The notes below the pieces were generated by a model. That model was not told where the DNA came from. It saw nothing but the letters and a program-made list of their open reading frames with translations, and searched no databases. Below, one piece after another: positions 35,197-46,409 of a stretch of 64,000 nt of DNA. Source of the DNA: Adiantum capillus-veneris (lineage: Eukaryota; Streptophyta; Polypodiopsida; Polypodiales; Pteridaceae); assembly GCA_014529385.2 (NCBI GenBank), contig CM043958.1, forward strand, positions 141,150,234 through 141,214,233, read 5' to 3'. The position numbers and the translations under genes were made by a program. Positions within the stretch are counted from its first letter, which is position 1. Each line of letters starts with the position of its first letter.

Positions 35197-35568
35197 CAAA
35201 CCTTTATACATGTGATCACATGACTAATATGGGACAAGCTATAAAGTAGTTTCTATCACTTTGTATCAAAATTTACGTAAGTTTCTGTAAGAACAAAAAA
35301 CTTACGTTTTGAATATCCATGGTGCCAAATTACCTTTGTTTATCTCTAGGCCTAGAATTTGAAGGAAAGATTCCTTTTTGAATGAAGCTCCAAAGGCAAA
35401 AGTCTCACGCCACATCAACCCCCCACCCCCCAAAACGAGCTGCCATGGAGACCTTACTCCCTTGCCTCCTAACCTCGCGACCATCGCACTCTCGACCTTC
35501 GCTTCCAACCGCGCCCTCCACGTTCACCACTATATGCACACGATGCATTGCCTGCATCCTTGCTGCTC

Positions 35569-35611
<43 letters not shown>

Positions 35612-35812
35612 GTGTCCATCAAGCTTCGCTTGAATCAGATTGTGATCGGTGTGGCCACAAGCTCACGCCCATTGCATCCTATCCTAGCTAGGTCTGCACC
35701 AAGGTTAAGGCCACAATTTCTCGCCCTGAACGTCAATGTATGCACCTACTAATCTCAAGCAAGGATGGTGTGGCTCCACAAAGAGCGCAAGCAGAATGGG
35801 ACAAAGAGAGAA

Positions 35813-35852
<40 letters not shown>

Positions 35853-36051
35853 TCCTGTCCCTTGCCCTATTTGCGCACTACTACCCTCCCCTATCATGTA
35901 TGTGCCCGCTGCTCATCCTCCTGCCATGTCGCCGCAGTGCCCAGCCTTGCGTTGGCTCGTTATTGTCTGCCCTATCCACCTTTGGGTCTAGAATGCCTCG
36001 TGCTAAAAAAAAGTATGTCTACGTCACTTGAGCATTGCACTGCCACATCAT

Positions 36052-36053
<2 letters not shown>

Positions 36054-36112
<59 letters not shown>

Positions 36113-36138
36113 CCCCCCCCCCCCCCCCCCCCCCCCCC
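36054..36138. repeat. (CT)n microsatellite followed by poly-C
   Basis: About 28 CT units then 29 C. Confidence 0.95.
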
Positions 36139-36357
36139 TTCTCTTTATCTTGCATGCATCCTTCCCTTCGATTTTCTCCTCAAAAGCATGGAAGAATTTT
36201 AGGGAGATTTGCACTAATTAGACTTGCTTCAAAAATTGGCACAACCTATTGGGATAATGAACAGTATGCAATAAAATTACCAATAAGAATTGACTAAGTT
36301 TAGAAGGACTTATCAATACAAGTGTGTGACCTGTCCTTCGGACGATTGGGCGAGGGG

Positions 36358-36487
36358 AGGGAGGGAGAGGGATCAAGGAGAGAGGAGAGTGACAGACATA
36401 GCGATGCGAGTGAGCGAAGGAGAGAGGGAGGGAGAGGGAGCAAGGAGAGAGGAGGGTGACAGACATGGCGATGTGAGTGAGCGAAGA
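36358..36487. repeat. 67-bp purine-rich tandem duplication
   Basis: Two copies with period 67, sharing 'caaggagagaggag' and 'gtgacagacat'. Confidence 0.85.
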
Positions 36488-36639
36488 AGAGCATTTGTGA
36501 GCAAGAGAGACAAAGAGGGATAGAGGGAGTGCAACAGAGCACATATTTGGCAATGGACCATCCCTTTCTACTCGTGCACATATTTCTCAAGGTAGATTTG
36601 TTTAACCTGTAAGTAAATGTCATGAAACCTTAGTCAGGG

Positions 36640-37746
36640 GCTATTGAAAGAAGATATCCTGCTTGGCAATGCCTTGTTCCACATTTCTGCCAAATATCGT
36701 CTACTTCCGTCGAAAGCACAAAAAATGCTCGAAGAGATGCCTCTCCAAGATGCCCCCTCTTGGAGCGTTTTGATTGCACGATATAGGGGTAGGGCAGGAA
36801 GCTCTGGGCTATTCGGAATGTCGACTCTTGGAATGCACTGATTAAGAGATATGCCTAATATAGGCAGGAAAGCGAGGACATCTCTCAAGATGAAGCCACC
36901 TATGCTTTTCTCTTGAAGTCATGTCACAATATGTGGATACTAATATGGGGTAAAAGAACTTATGATGCTTAGGGGATATTGAGAGAACACATCGTGCTTG
37001 GCAATACCTTGGTCGATATGTCTGCCAAATATCATTCACTTCAAAAAGCACAAAAAGTGCTTGAGGAAATGCACGTCCAAGGTGCCCTCTCTTAGAGTGT
37101 TTTGATTGCAAGACATGCCCGACATGGGCAGGGGCAGGAAGCTCTAGGATATTTTCAAAGGATGTGAAGTGAGGACATTTCTCGAGATGCAATAAACTAC
37201 GCTTGAATTTTGAAGGCATTTGGCACTATGCAAGACACTGATATGGGTAATTTATGAAACGTGGTGCTTGGCAATGCCTTGGTCAATATGTATGCCAATT
37301 GTGGTCTACTCTAGAAGCACAAAAATTCTTGAGGAGCTTCATGTCCGTGATTTTTTCTCTTGTAGTGCATTGATTTCTAGATATGCCCACCAATAGGGCC
37401 AGGGCCAGGAAGCTTTGGGTTGTTTTCAGCAGATACAAAGCGGGGCCATCTCTCTAGTTGCAATAACCTACGCTTGCATCTTGAAGGCGTGCCAATGGTT
37501 ATGGGCTGTTCAAAAAAAATGTAGTGCTTGGAACTGCCTTTGTTGACATGTATGCCAGGTGTGGTGCACTTCAAAAAGCACGATAAGTGCTTGAGGAGCT
37601 TCCTGTCCGGGATGTCAACTCTTCAATGGCATTGATTTCCAAATATGCCCAACATGGGGCAAGGCTAGGAAGCTTTGGACTATTTTCAACAAATGTGAAC
37701 TGAGGGACGTCTCTCCTGTTGCAATTATCTATCTTGACGGCCTATG
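36640..37746 (+). pseudogene. PPR pseudogene array, unit U1
   Basis: Plus strand. It reads as degraded PPR modules such as 'DILLGNALFHISAKYRLL', 'KAQKMLEEMPLQDAPSWSV', then later copies with 'VLGNALVNMYANCG'-like sequence in shifted frames. From 'ggacatctctcaagatgaag' (36,873) to the lesion 'tgggctgttcaaaaaaaatg' (37,503) the spacing is the same as in unit U3 on the far side of the retroelement stack (60,237 to 60,873 in the corresponding words, 628 bp between matched landmarks). It is cut at 37,746 by an LTR. Confidence 0.85.
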
Positions 37747-38190
37747 TGTTAGCCAATTGACCGAACGGGTGTCCATCTGGCCGGACAGTAGCCGGACACC
37801 ACAATTTTTTTTTCGAGCTAGTGTACTCTGTGTTCCAGAGTAGCAGGTCAAATCCCTGAGATGTAATTCTTTTATGATGATTGTAAAGGTTTGTGTGAGT
37901 CGACTACTGGCCATTTAGAAAGCCCTAGGTATAAAGGTCAATAACTTTAATGTGAAAAGAGGCTTATCTTTAGAATAAGAAGGAGCTCTACAAAATGTAC
38001 ACTCAAGCTACCAAGCTGCTCCAACTTGTAGATCAACTTTCCTAATGATTGGGTAATCCGTTTTTTTTCCAAAACTTGCATTGTGTTCCTCTGTCTTTGC
38101 ACTTTCATTCAAGTGTAAGCATTGCCAGTTTTACTGTGGTTTGCGACTATGCATGTGTGAGCCTTAATTATAGATTTGAGTGTTTAAATC
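37747..38190 (+). repeat. 5' LTR of the outer element
   Basis: Starts TGTTAG. Matches 58,894-59,356 over 'gaacgggtgtcc'-type start, 'agatgtaattcttttatgat', 'catttagaaagccctaggta', 'taaaggtcaataactttaat' and 'gagtgtttaaatc'. Similarity ends at 38,190. No Met-tRNA primer site follows, so the end may be truncated or another tRNA is used. Confidence 0.75.
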
Positions 38191-40324
38191 TTTGTTTTTT
38201 GATGTTTTGACCATATGAGAGTGTTCTTAGACAATAGGGTGACATTTTTGGTATGTTTTGTTGCAATTTTCAAGACCTTTTTTTGATGGATCGTGATTTT
38301 GATACCTTTCGACCAGACTTGGTCGGATTGTGCCCCTAGGTGTCGTAGACCTCCACCTAAAGTTTCGTTGCATTTCAAGTTCATTCGAGTGTTGAAAAGG
38401 CGTGACGACCTAGAGCGGTGAGAATGGACATAGGCAGATTTCTCTGATCATTGAGTGGTGGCCTGCTTGTTGAGTTGGTGTGTTTGCTTGTTAGGTTCAC
38501 TTCTTGAGATTGACAACCTCAAAGAGTCTCTGTGCCCCATCCGAGTCACTTCCATAAGTATTGACATTATGTTAGTGCCAGATAGCTATGCTACAGATGT
38601 CGCGGCGATCCGCTAACATTGGTGTTGCTGCCCCGGGGGTAATGATCCTTAGATGGTGAGTGACCTAGTGCGTATTTAGAGCGTTCTTTTTGGAAGATAT
38701 GTCTTTCCATTCCATTTGCACCTTATCAGTGAAGCGCTTGGTAGAGTCTAGAAGTCAAGGACTTGCTAGGACTATTCTTGAGAGGTAAAGAGGGGTTGTG
38801 AGTGAGATAGCCAAAAGCATTTCATTCTCCGATTTTCTTGTTACTGTCATAGTGTTGTATCATTTTACATTTTGACTTCAATTTGTACCATTTTGTTTGT
38901 TTTCGTTTTATGTTTTATTTCCGTACTTGGGAGTAGGGTAATTAGACAGTACAACCATCAAATTTGGGTTGAAAGATCAAGGAAAAAACTATTGAAAACC
39001 ATATTTTGGCAAAAACGACCATAACTCTGAAATTCTGAAAATTTGATGGTAGAGACCTGAAAAGTGATCCAAATTCAAAAAGTTGTGGATCAAGAGCATT
39101 GGCAGACTCTCTAGAAGCAATCTGGAAAGTCTAACCAGATTTTGTGGAGAAACATGGATCGCGATCCATGACCCCTAGAGACCATTTTTGCATGAAAGTG
39201 ATCAGTGGCATTGTGCATCAGTGGGACATAGCTCTGATTAAGTTTTCTTGAATGAAAAACTTAAAAATCGCATCACAATTGGTTGACATGGCAAAACAGC
39301 AAAACACGCATTTCAGACACAAAATTTAGGGGGTTTTAACTTTTTGGGATCCAAATCAAAAAAGAAGTGAAAATCTAACATCCATAGAGTACAGACATAC
39401 TACTGACCAAATTTCATGTTCAGAAGTGGTGGAACATGGATCGCGATCCATGTCCCCCATGACCATTTGGGGCTGAGATTTGAAAGGTGGGTAGTTGATA
39501 CCATTCGGAACAACTTTGCCAAAAGGCACCATAGCAAAAAACTAAAAAAAGTGGGTCAAAATAGCCAAACACAAAAACTAGTCAAAAACCGCAGGGCAGA
39601 CAGAAAAACTTGCTTTTGACTGCGAAAAGTTTTCCAAATCCAAAAAAAAAATGTGGTGGAGTAGACTATTGATACTGCCAGTAATCAACATGCCAAATTT
39701 GGTGTTCAGATCGATGGAACATGGATTGCCTATCCATTTTGGACAAAAACCATAACAGAGAATTGTGAACAAAACTTCCCGAAGAAGCATTGTCAAAACA
39801 GTTCAAAAAGTGGTCAAAAGGGCAAAAGCCAGTTCAAGGTAAAAACCCTAAAATACAGCTAGGGATTGACTTTTACTTGACCTAATCAAGTCAAAATCAC
39901 AAAAAAACCATACAGCTAGCATCTGGAGACCAAGGGCAAGCTGTGTCAAGTTTCATCACCTTGACACAAGGGCACATGGATCGTGATCCATGTCCCCCTG
40001 TCTCACAGACTGAGACCAAACTTATACCCTAGCTAGAGCACACCACAGGAAGTCTAGTGGTGTTTGCAAAACTGAATTTGGATATTAAAAAACCAAGCCA
40101 AAAGCCCAGAATTGTCAAGCATTCTGAAAAAGTGCCAGAATTTACCTAACTTTCAATCTAGAGGTCCATTTTCAAAATTTTATGATACCATAGGAACTAC
40201 TAGTCATGCTCATTATGATGGTACCAAGAAAAGTCAATCTAGGTTCCAAACATGGATGGCGATCCATGACCCCATAGTGACAGCTTGACCTAAAATTTTC
40301 CAGATCATTAGTGCTTACATAAGG
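38191..40324 (+). mobile_element. Leader region of the outer element, first part
   Basis: No coding similarity; long non-coding leader between 5' LTR and gag. From 39,000 it consists of loosely repeated segments of about 255-285 bp, each carrying a palindrome. The continuation is at 48,091-48,795. Confidence 0.5.
39153..40268. repeat. Recurring 18-bp palindrome array
   Basis: CATGGATCGCGATCCATG is perfect at 39,153-39,170 and 39,435-39,452. Variants lie at 39,720-39,737, 39,975-39,992 (one centre mismatch) and 40,251-40,268. Spacings are 282, 285, 255 and 276 bp. The bases after each site are mostly C-rich ('acccc', 'tcccc'). Flanking sequence is similar but much less conserved than the palindrome. 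Confidence 0.85.
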
Positions 40325-41810
40325 AATAATAAAAATGACCTATGAACTTTGAGAGTAGCAGAATTAGGAAATTAGATGAAGCACTTTTGTGAGATTACTT
40401 TGTGAACATAGCGGGTGAACTTAATTGATGGTGGCAACATAAACATGGTACTTAGTTAACTTGGCACGAACAATACTCTTGCAAGCGAGAGAGTTTAGAG
40501 AACATGACAATAGTTGAGAACCGGATTCATACGGAGCCGATCCCCCCTCCAATAGGCATTTGTATTATAGTTTCTCCCATCAAGAGAGAATTGGTACAAT
40601 ACAATCTTTGTATTCCTTGTGAACTTGGTGATGCAATGAAGATGGAAAGCTTCATGCATCACAAGTATAACATAAACTTTGTAGAAAGCATTAACTATCC
40701 CAAGGCTCAGTCCCAAAGCCTCAAACACCTTCGAAGGTGGAGAGAGCTAGTGGGGAATGAGGGTAGGAAAGAGGAAGAAGAAACATTCCATAGGAGAAAG
40801 AAATAGTTCCTCACTTATCATCACTCTTCTTGCTAGCATACATTATAGCATAGTAATGAAGATGGAGAAGATGGCAAGCTTAAGCATTGAAGCATGGCTC
40901 TTGGCTGGATTTGCATTCCATAGCCAAGAGTGTTAGTGTAGGCTCTCACTTCTCACAAGCTTGGAGAAGGTGGTAGAGTTCCTCAACTTTCACCAAGTGA
41001 GAATGAATCCACAAAATGAGTGTGTGAGTGGTGTATACCCCCCCAGGCACACCCCTTGCTTGCTTGGGGCAAGTTCTAGTCTTTCCACATGCCTCAAGCT
41101 CATTGGACCCCTCTCCCCCTAGCCAATCATATGCACCATGCATTTCAAGTACATGGGTAATCTTTGGAAGAGTGTCCTCCTTACCCCTTAGAGAGAGAGA
41201 GTTTAAAAATATCTAGATATTTGTTGGATGGAACTAGAAGCTCATTGGACCCTTCTTTAGCCCAACCAATAGCATTCAAGCACACCATGTGGCTAAGCTA
41301 GGGAGAGTCTGACATGTGTCCCATGTTCCCCTTGAGAAAAGGGTGCCCTTTGGGTGAGTGGGAGGTTAAGTCAAAGATTCCCCTAACTTTGGGGCTTTCC
41401 CCCTCCTTTGTAGGGTCTCTTTTTGACCCAAGCACCTTATCCCCCATGCATAGGAAGCTTCTTAAGCACCTTCCTCATCAAGCATGACAAGCACCTCAAG
41501 CACCTTAGTCATCAAGCACGACAAGCACCTCGGTCAGCAAGCATGACAAGCACCTCAAGCTTAGGTCGGGTTCCCACCTCAAGCTCAATCCTAGCTTAGG
41601 TCAAAGGACTTCTAACAACACTAACTATTGGAGGTCTTTAATGAAGCTGGCCCTAAGGTCTTTTAAGCTCCATTAGATGCACGTTGCTCTTTGATAGACT
41701 ACATCCTTTTGGACTCGTATTGAGATGTAGCCGTCTCTTCTCTTGGTCCCCTGTTGAGATAAGTTTGAAGCACTTATTGCACATAACAAGAGTTAGAATA
41801 GAGACATGTG
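40325..41810 (-). repeat. LTR copy A of nested gypsy element 1
   Basis: Aligns with 46,410-47,990 from 'atgaactttgagagtagcag' onward; about a dozen differences over the first 155 aligned bases. Its left end has lost the TGTAATGG start seen in copy C. It contains the 33-bp minisatellite at about 41,455-41,570. It stops at about 41,810, where the sequence turns back on itself. Confidence 0.8.
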
Positions 41811-42290
41811 CTTCTAAACCTATCTCAATAGGGGACCAAAAGGAGACATGGTTGCATCTCAAAAGGAGTCAAAAAGGAGACGGTCTACCAAAGAGCAATG
41901 TGCAATAAGTGCTTGTAAACTTATCTCAACAACGGACCAAGAGGAGAGATGGTTACATCTCAATACGGGTCCAAAAGGAGGTAGTCTATCAAAAAGAAAC
42001 GTGCAACTAATGGAGCTTAAAAGACCTTAGGGTTAGCTTCATTAAAGACCTCCAATGGTTAGTGTTAAAAGTCCTTTGACCTTAGGCAAGCTAGGGCTAA
42101 GCTTGAGGTGGGAACCCGACCTAAGCTTGAGGTGCTTCTCGTGCTTGATGACTAAGGTGCTTGAGGTGCTTATCGTGCTTGATGACTAAGGTGCTTGTCG
42201 TGCTTGATGACTAAGGTACTTGAGGTGCTTGTCATACTTAATTAGGAAGGTGCTTGAGAAGCTTCCCGTGCATGGGGGGGAAGGTGCTTG
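41435..42290. repeat. Large inverted repeat built from LTR ends
   Basis: The left arm (about 41,435-41,781) and right arm (about 41,900-42,285) are reverse complements over roughly 350-390 bp, with a spacer of about 118 bp that also partly repeats arm sequence. The right arm reads backwards through the LTR minisatellite, 'aggtcgggttcccacctc' and the 'tagactac' region of copy A. Confidence 0.85.
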
Positions 42291-43519
42291 AGTCTTATTT
42301 TGTGAGATAACTTTGTGAACGTAGCGGGTAAACTTAATTGATGGTAGCAACATAAACATGGTACTTAGTTAACTTGGCATGAACAATACTTTTGAAAGAG
42401 AGAGAGTTGAGAGAACATGACAACAGTTGAGGATCAGATTCATATGGAGCCGGTCCCCCCTCCAATAGGCATTTGTATTATAGTTTCTCCCATCAAGAGA
42501 GACTTGGTACAATACAATCTTTGTGTTCCTTGTGACCTAGGTGATGCAATGAAGATGGAAATCTTCATGCATGACAAGCATAACATAAACTTTGTAGAAA
42601 GCATTAACTATCTCAAGACTCAGTCCAAGGCCTCAAACACCTTCGAAGGTGGAGAGAGCTAGCGGGGAATGAGGATAGGGAAGAGGAAGAAGAAACATTC
42701 CATATGAGAAAGAAATAGTTCCTCACTTATCATCACACTTCTTGCTAGCATACATAATAGCATAGTAATGAAGATGAAGAATATGGCAAGCTTAAGCATT
42801 GAATCATGGCTCTTGGTTGGATTTGCATTCCATATCCAAGAGTGTTGGTGTAGGCTCTCACTTCTCACAAGCTTCGAGAAGGAGGTGGAGTTCCTCAACT
42901 TTCACCAAGTGAGAATGAATCCCAAAATGAGTGTGTGTGTGTGTGTGGTGTATACCCCCCCAGCACTCCCCTTGCTTCCTTGGGGCGGTTCTAGTCTTTC
43001 CACATGCTTCAAGCTCATTGGACCCCTCTCCCCCCTAGCCAATCACATGCAGCATGCATTTAAGTCAATGGGTAGTCTTTGGACAAGTGTCCTCCTTACC
43101 CCTTATAGAGAGAGAGTTTAAAAATATCTAGATATTTGTTGGATGGAACTAGAAGCTCATTGGACCCCTCTTTAGCCCAACCAATAGCATTCAAGCACAC
43201 CATGTGGCTAAGCATAGGACGAGTCTGACATGTGTCCCATGTGCCCCTTGAGAAAAGGGTGTCCATTGGGTGTGTGGAAAGTTAAGTCAAAGATTTCCCT
43301 AACTTTGGGGCTTTCCCCCTCCTTTGTAGGGTCTCTTTTTGACTCAAGCACCTTATCCCCCAGGCATAGGAAGCTTCTCAAGCACCTTCCTCATCAAGCA
43401 TGACAAGCACCTCAAGCACCTTAGTCATCAAGCACGACAAGGATCTCAAGCACCTTAGCCATCAAGCACAACAAGCACCTCAAGCACCTTAGTCAGCAAG
43501 CATGACAAGCACCTCAAAC
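42291..43519 (-). repeat. LTR copy B of nested gypsy element 1 (truncated at both ends)
   Basis: Begins within the LTR at 'ttgtgagataactttgtgaa' and stops inside the minisatellite ('gacaagcacctcaaa') at 43,519, where truncated pol starts. Otherwise collinear with copies A and C. Confidence 0.8.
43370..43518. repeat. 33-bp minisatellite within the LTR
   Basis: Units of about 33 bp made of 'caagcaccttagtcatca' plus 'agcacgacaagcacct'. The same array lies at 41,455-41,570, 47,530-47,675 and, inverted, 42,125-42,265; copy number differs between LTRs. Confidence 0.85.
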
Positions 43520-43990
43520 CTCCTGTAGATTCCTTGGATTGGGCCATCCTTTTATTATCTATAACTTTGTTGGATCCATACGGGTGCCATCTTTAGAGAA
43601 AATGTGACATAAATATTGAATCTCTTGTAGAAAAAGTTCACTTTTCTTTTGATTAATGAAAAGCATATTCTCTCTCATAACTTGAAAGATTGCCTGGACG
43701 TGTTGCTTATACTTCTCAAGAGAATTTGAATGGCCTGAAGATTTTTGTCCATCATGAGTTTGAATGTGTCTGGAGCATTTGTCAGGCCAAAACTTGTAAG
43801 TTATCAAATAGATCTTCTACCCGCGGCACGGGAAATCTATTTTTGATAGTGATCTTATTTAGTGATCTATAGTCAACACACATGTGATATGTGACGTCTT
43901 TCTTTTGCACTAAAAATAATGGTGAAAAAAATGGAGACGAGTTAGACCTCACCATCCCTTTTTCCACCAATTCATGCACTTGCCTCATGA
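43520..43990 (-). pseudogene. Gypsy reverse transcriptase fragment, catalytic box deleted
   Basis: Minus strand. 43,988-43,785 gives 'MRQVHELVEKGMVRSNSSPF', 'CVDYRSLNKITIKNRFPVPR' and 'VEDLFDNLQ', the start of a gypsy RT. It jumps to a 'LTNAPDTFKLMMDK' piece, then to 'EKYKQHVQAIF' and 'FLQEIQYLCHIFSKDG' (to 43,559). The segment with the catalytic (Y/F)xDD box is missing, as are RNase H and integrase. The remaining pol was lost where copy B joins. Confidence 0.85.
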
Positions 43991-44173
43991 TCTCCTCTTG
44001 TTGAGCTTGTGAAACTCGATAAGGAGGCTTGTTAGGCGGTGAGCTTCCTGATAGGAGATCAATTGCATGGTCGTCATCCCTAATTTTAGAGGTAGCTCAC
44101 TAGGGATGTCATCAATTAAAATGTCTTGAATCCATTTAGGAAATTAGACAAATCTAATTCCTCTTGATTCCTT

Positions 44174-44690
44174 TTATTGCAAGGATATGGTGTTCCCCAA
44201 CTCATTAGCATCTATGTACATGTTCTTTTCCCTGTAGGTGAAGTAGATTCTCCTTTCAAGGAACTTCCTGCCGAAAGCCATACGGTTAAACCATGGTACC
44301 CCAACAATAACATTCTCATGTTTGAGAGGGGAGATAAAGAAATCCTCTTTGTCCGCATAGCTTTGGACATGAAGCCGTAATTTTCCAATTAAGGAAGTAA
44401 CTGAGACATCTTGTCCCTTGATAGCTCCATCGGATTTCAATGCATCTCCCATCTCGTGGGCTTGTATGCCTAGCTTAGTGGTCAACTCCGTGGAAATGAA
44501 GTTGTGAGTTGAACTAGGGTCAAACAAAATAAAGGCATCATGCTCTTGCATCTTTCCCCAAGCATAGGAAAGGAGAAATCCTTGGCAATGAGCATCCTCT
44601 TTTGGAGCTTCAACCATAGAGATTCTAGGAGGCTCATTGCGCACGTTTCTTTGGGAGCAAGCATGAGAGGCATGTCCTTGCTCCCCACAC
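44174..44690 (-). pseudogene. Gypsy zinc knuckle and protease
   Basis: Minus strand. A zinc knuckle 'CFKCGEQGHASHAC' (CX2CX4HX4C, intact) at about 44,690 leads into the protease: 'HDAFILFDPSSTHNFIS', then 'TTKLGIQAHEMG' and 'PLKHENVIVGVPWFNRM'. The catalytic triplet is DPS where the related element at 57 kb has DPG, so the active-site glycine appears lost. The frame is open for 156 codons. Confidence 0.85.
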
Positions 44691-44702
44691 TTGAAGCATC
44701 GG

Positions 44703-45975
44703 TTATCTTTGCGATAACACTCTAGCTCCTCGGGAGAAAGACGATTCTTGCCTTGTAGACTCCTTTCTCCTTAGCTTACTGTTGTTGTTAGAGTTGCCTT
44801 GGGAAGAATTTTGAGCATTGTTCTTCCCCTTTGCTTCATTTTGATCTTTGTTTTCCATGGGCTTGGCATTCCTTTTAGCCCCTTGTTGAAAATTGATGCA
44901 CGAAGCAACCATGGTGTGGTGGATTACTTCGGTGATAGAACCAGGCCGTTGAGAGCTGACATACTCGGCCATCTCTTTGGATAATCCCGCACAGAATTGT
45001 TTCTTTTGCACGAAAAATCCTATCTTTTGAAAGACAATAGCCTTGAGATGTAAATCCCAAAACTTGTCCACATATTTGTGGATAGACTCATGAGAGAGAA
45101 GCCTCAATCTCCGCCATTTGGTGAGCACTTTGTCCTTTGCATTGCTTGTAAGGAATTGCTTCACGATGGAAACTCATAGAGTTTTCCATGTCTTTGGGGC
45201 TTCACCATTGCCACAAAGGCTAGCCCACCATTGACAAGCTGATTTTTGGAAGTGCATAGCTACATGGCGTAGCTTGGAGGACTCTGTGAAGCCCTCGTCT
45301 CCAAAGGCCGCATCAAATTGTTGGATGAAGGCCAATACTTTGTCAATAGCACCAAAGGTGCCATCATAGGTGAGAAAAGAGATACTCTTTCCTCCCTCTT
45401 TGAACTTATTGAGCTTTGTGACCTTCATCATGCAGGGTAAGATTTGGGATGTCCTCCCCTCTTGTATTCTCTAGGAGAATAGCTATTGCTTTCGTCAGAA
45501 GAGGAGGAGGGAGAAGAAGAAGGAGAAGAGGGTGACCTCTTTCATGTCCTTTCTTCCTTTGTTTCCTCTCTTCCGTTTTGGAGTGACGAGGAGAAGGACT
45601 ATGGGTTGACCGTTTCCTCTTGGGAGGAGTTGATGATCGTTTAGTCCATCGTCTTTGTGGAGCCACATTTTCGGAGGAACTTAGGGATTCATTACTTTCT
45701 CGTTCTTTGGATTCGTCCTCTCTTATGGGAGAGAGTATTCTTTTGGGAGTCTCATCAAGAGGCCTCCTAAGCTCTCTCTCCCCTTGAAGAGGAACGGAAA
45801 TCCCATAAGCACGAAGTTGTTGAGTAACTTCGGCTTGCAAAGCAAGGTTGCCCATATCTTGTTACAACCTAGTAACAAAATAATTAACAAACATGGGGGC
45901 ATCATCATTAGCACCTTCATGTGCAAAATCAAAGTTGTCAATGTTCATTCTACTCCCTTGGTTATTGTCAGCCAT
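44703..45975 (-). pseudogene. Gypsy gag, nested element 1
   Basis: Starts at 45,975 with 'MADNNQGSRMNIDNFDF' and runs through a charged Arg/Ser/Pro-rich region (45,855-45,406). The gag core follows: 'KSISFLTYDGTFGAIDKVLA', 'FIQQFDAAFGDEGF', 'SACQWWASLCGNGEAP', and 45,164-44,703 with 'KYVDKFWDLHLKA' and 'GLSKEMAEYVSSQRPGSI'. A TAA at about 45,860 and frame changes at 45,410 and 45,170 break it. It is closely related in sequence to the gag at 57.1-58.0 kb. Confidence 0.85.
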
Positions 45976-46396
45976 GTTAACAAAATTTGTGTGTTTACTT
46001 AGTGTATTCTTTATTCAAAACCTTAGTTGCTACTCCTCTTAGCCTTTGAAAATGAGTACTTAAGCATCTACACCCACGGCTCGAATTGGTTAATTATAGA
46101 GAGTAGTGGAGTGGGTCTAACATAGCAAAGTTGCCGAGGGATAGCTCCTTTTGGACTTCTTATGGCTCAATAATGGTAAAGCCATAGGAAAGTCTAAAAA
46201 GACTCCATTATTAAGACCAAAGCTCTCGAGGTGTGCACCATATCCCATATAGTGGGCTCAACAAAGCTGATAATAGTGGGCTCAACAAAGCTGATAATAG
46301 ATCCCAGTCCCACTTACCCTAATATAATTAACAAGTTCAACCATTAATAGGCTACTTAAGGACCTCTCTTCTTAAGCAAGAAAAGAGAAACCAAAT

Positions 46397-46408
46397 GCTC
46401 TGATACCA
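46397..46408 (-). other. Primer-binding site, Met-tRNA type
   Basis: 'gctctgatacca', complement of TGGTATCAGAGC, one base from the LTR start TGTAATGG at 46,410. It fixes LTR C as the 5' LTR of a minus-strand element. Confidence 0.9.
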
Positions 46409-46409
46409 A

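Larger units (their letters stand above)
35197..36639. other. Non-coding stretch rich in microsatellites
   Basis: No gene supported downstream of the P450. GA runs at 35,571-35,608 and 35,817-35,850, (CT)n at 36,054-36,110 with a 29-base poly-C to 36,138, and a 67-bp duplicated purine-rich block at 36,358-36,487 ('gtgacagacat' and 'gagtgagcgaag' in each). Confidence 0.65.

Noticed and set aside
41455-41570. CRISPR-like array (regular 33-bp units)
   Set aside because: Units are contiguous with no unique spacers and lie in plant LTRs; this is a minisatellite.
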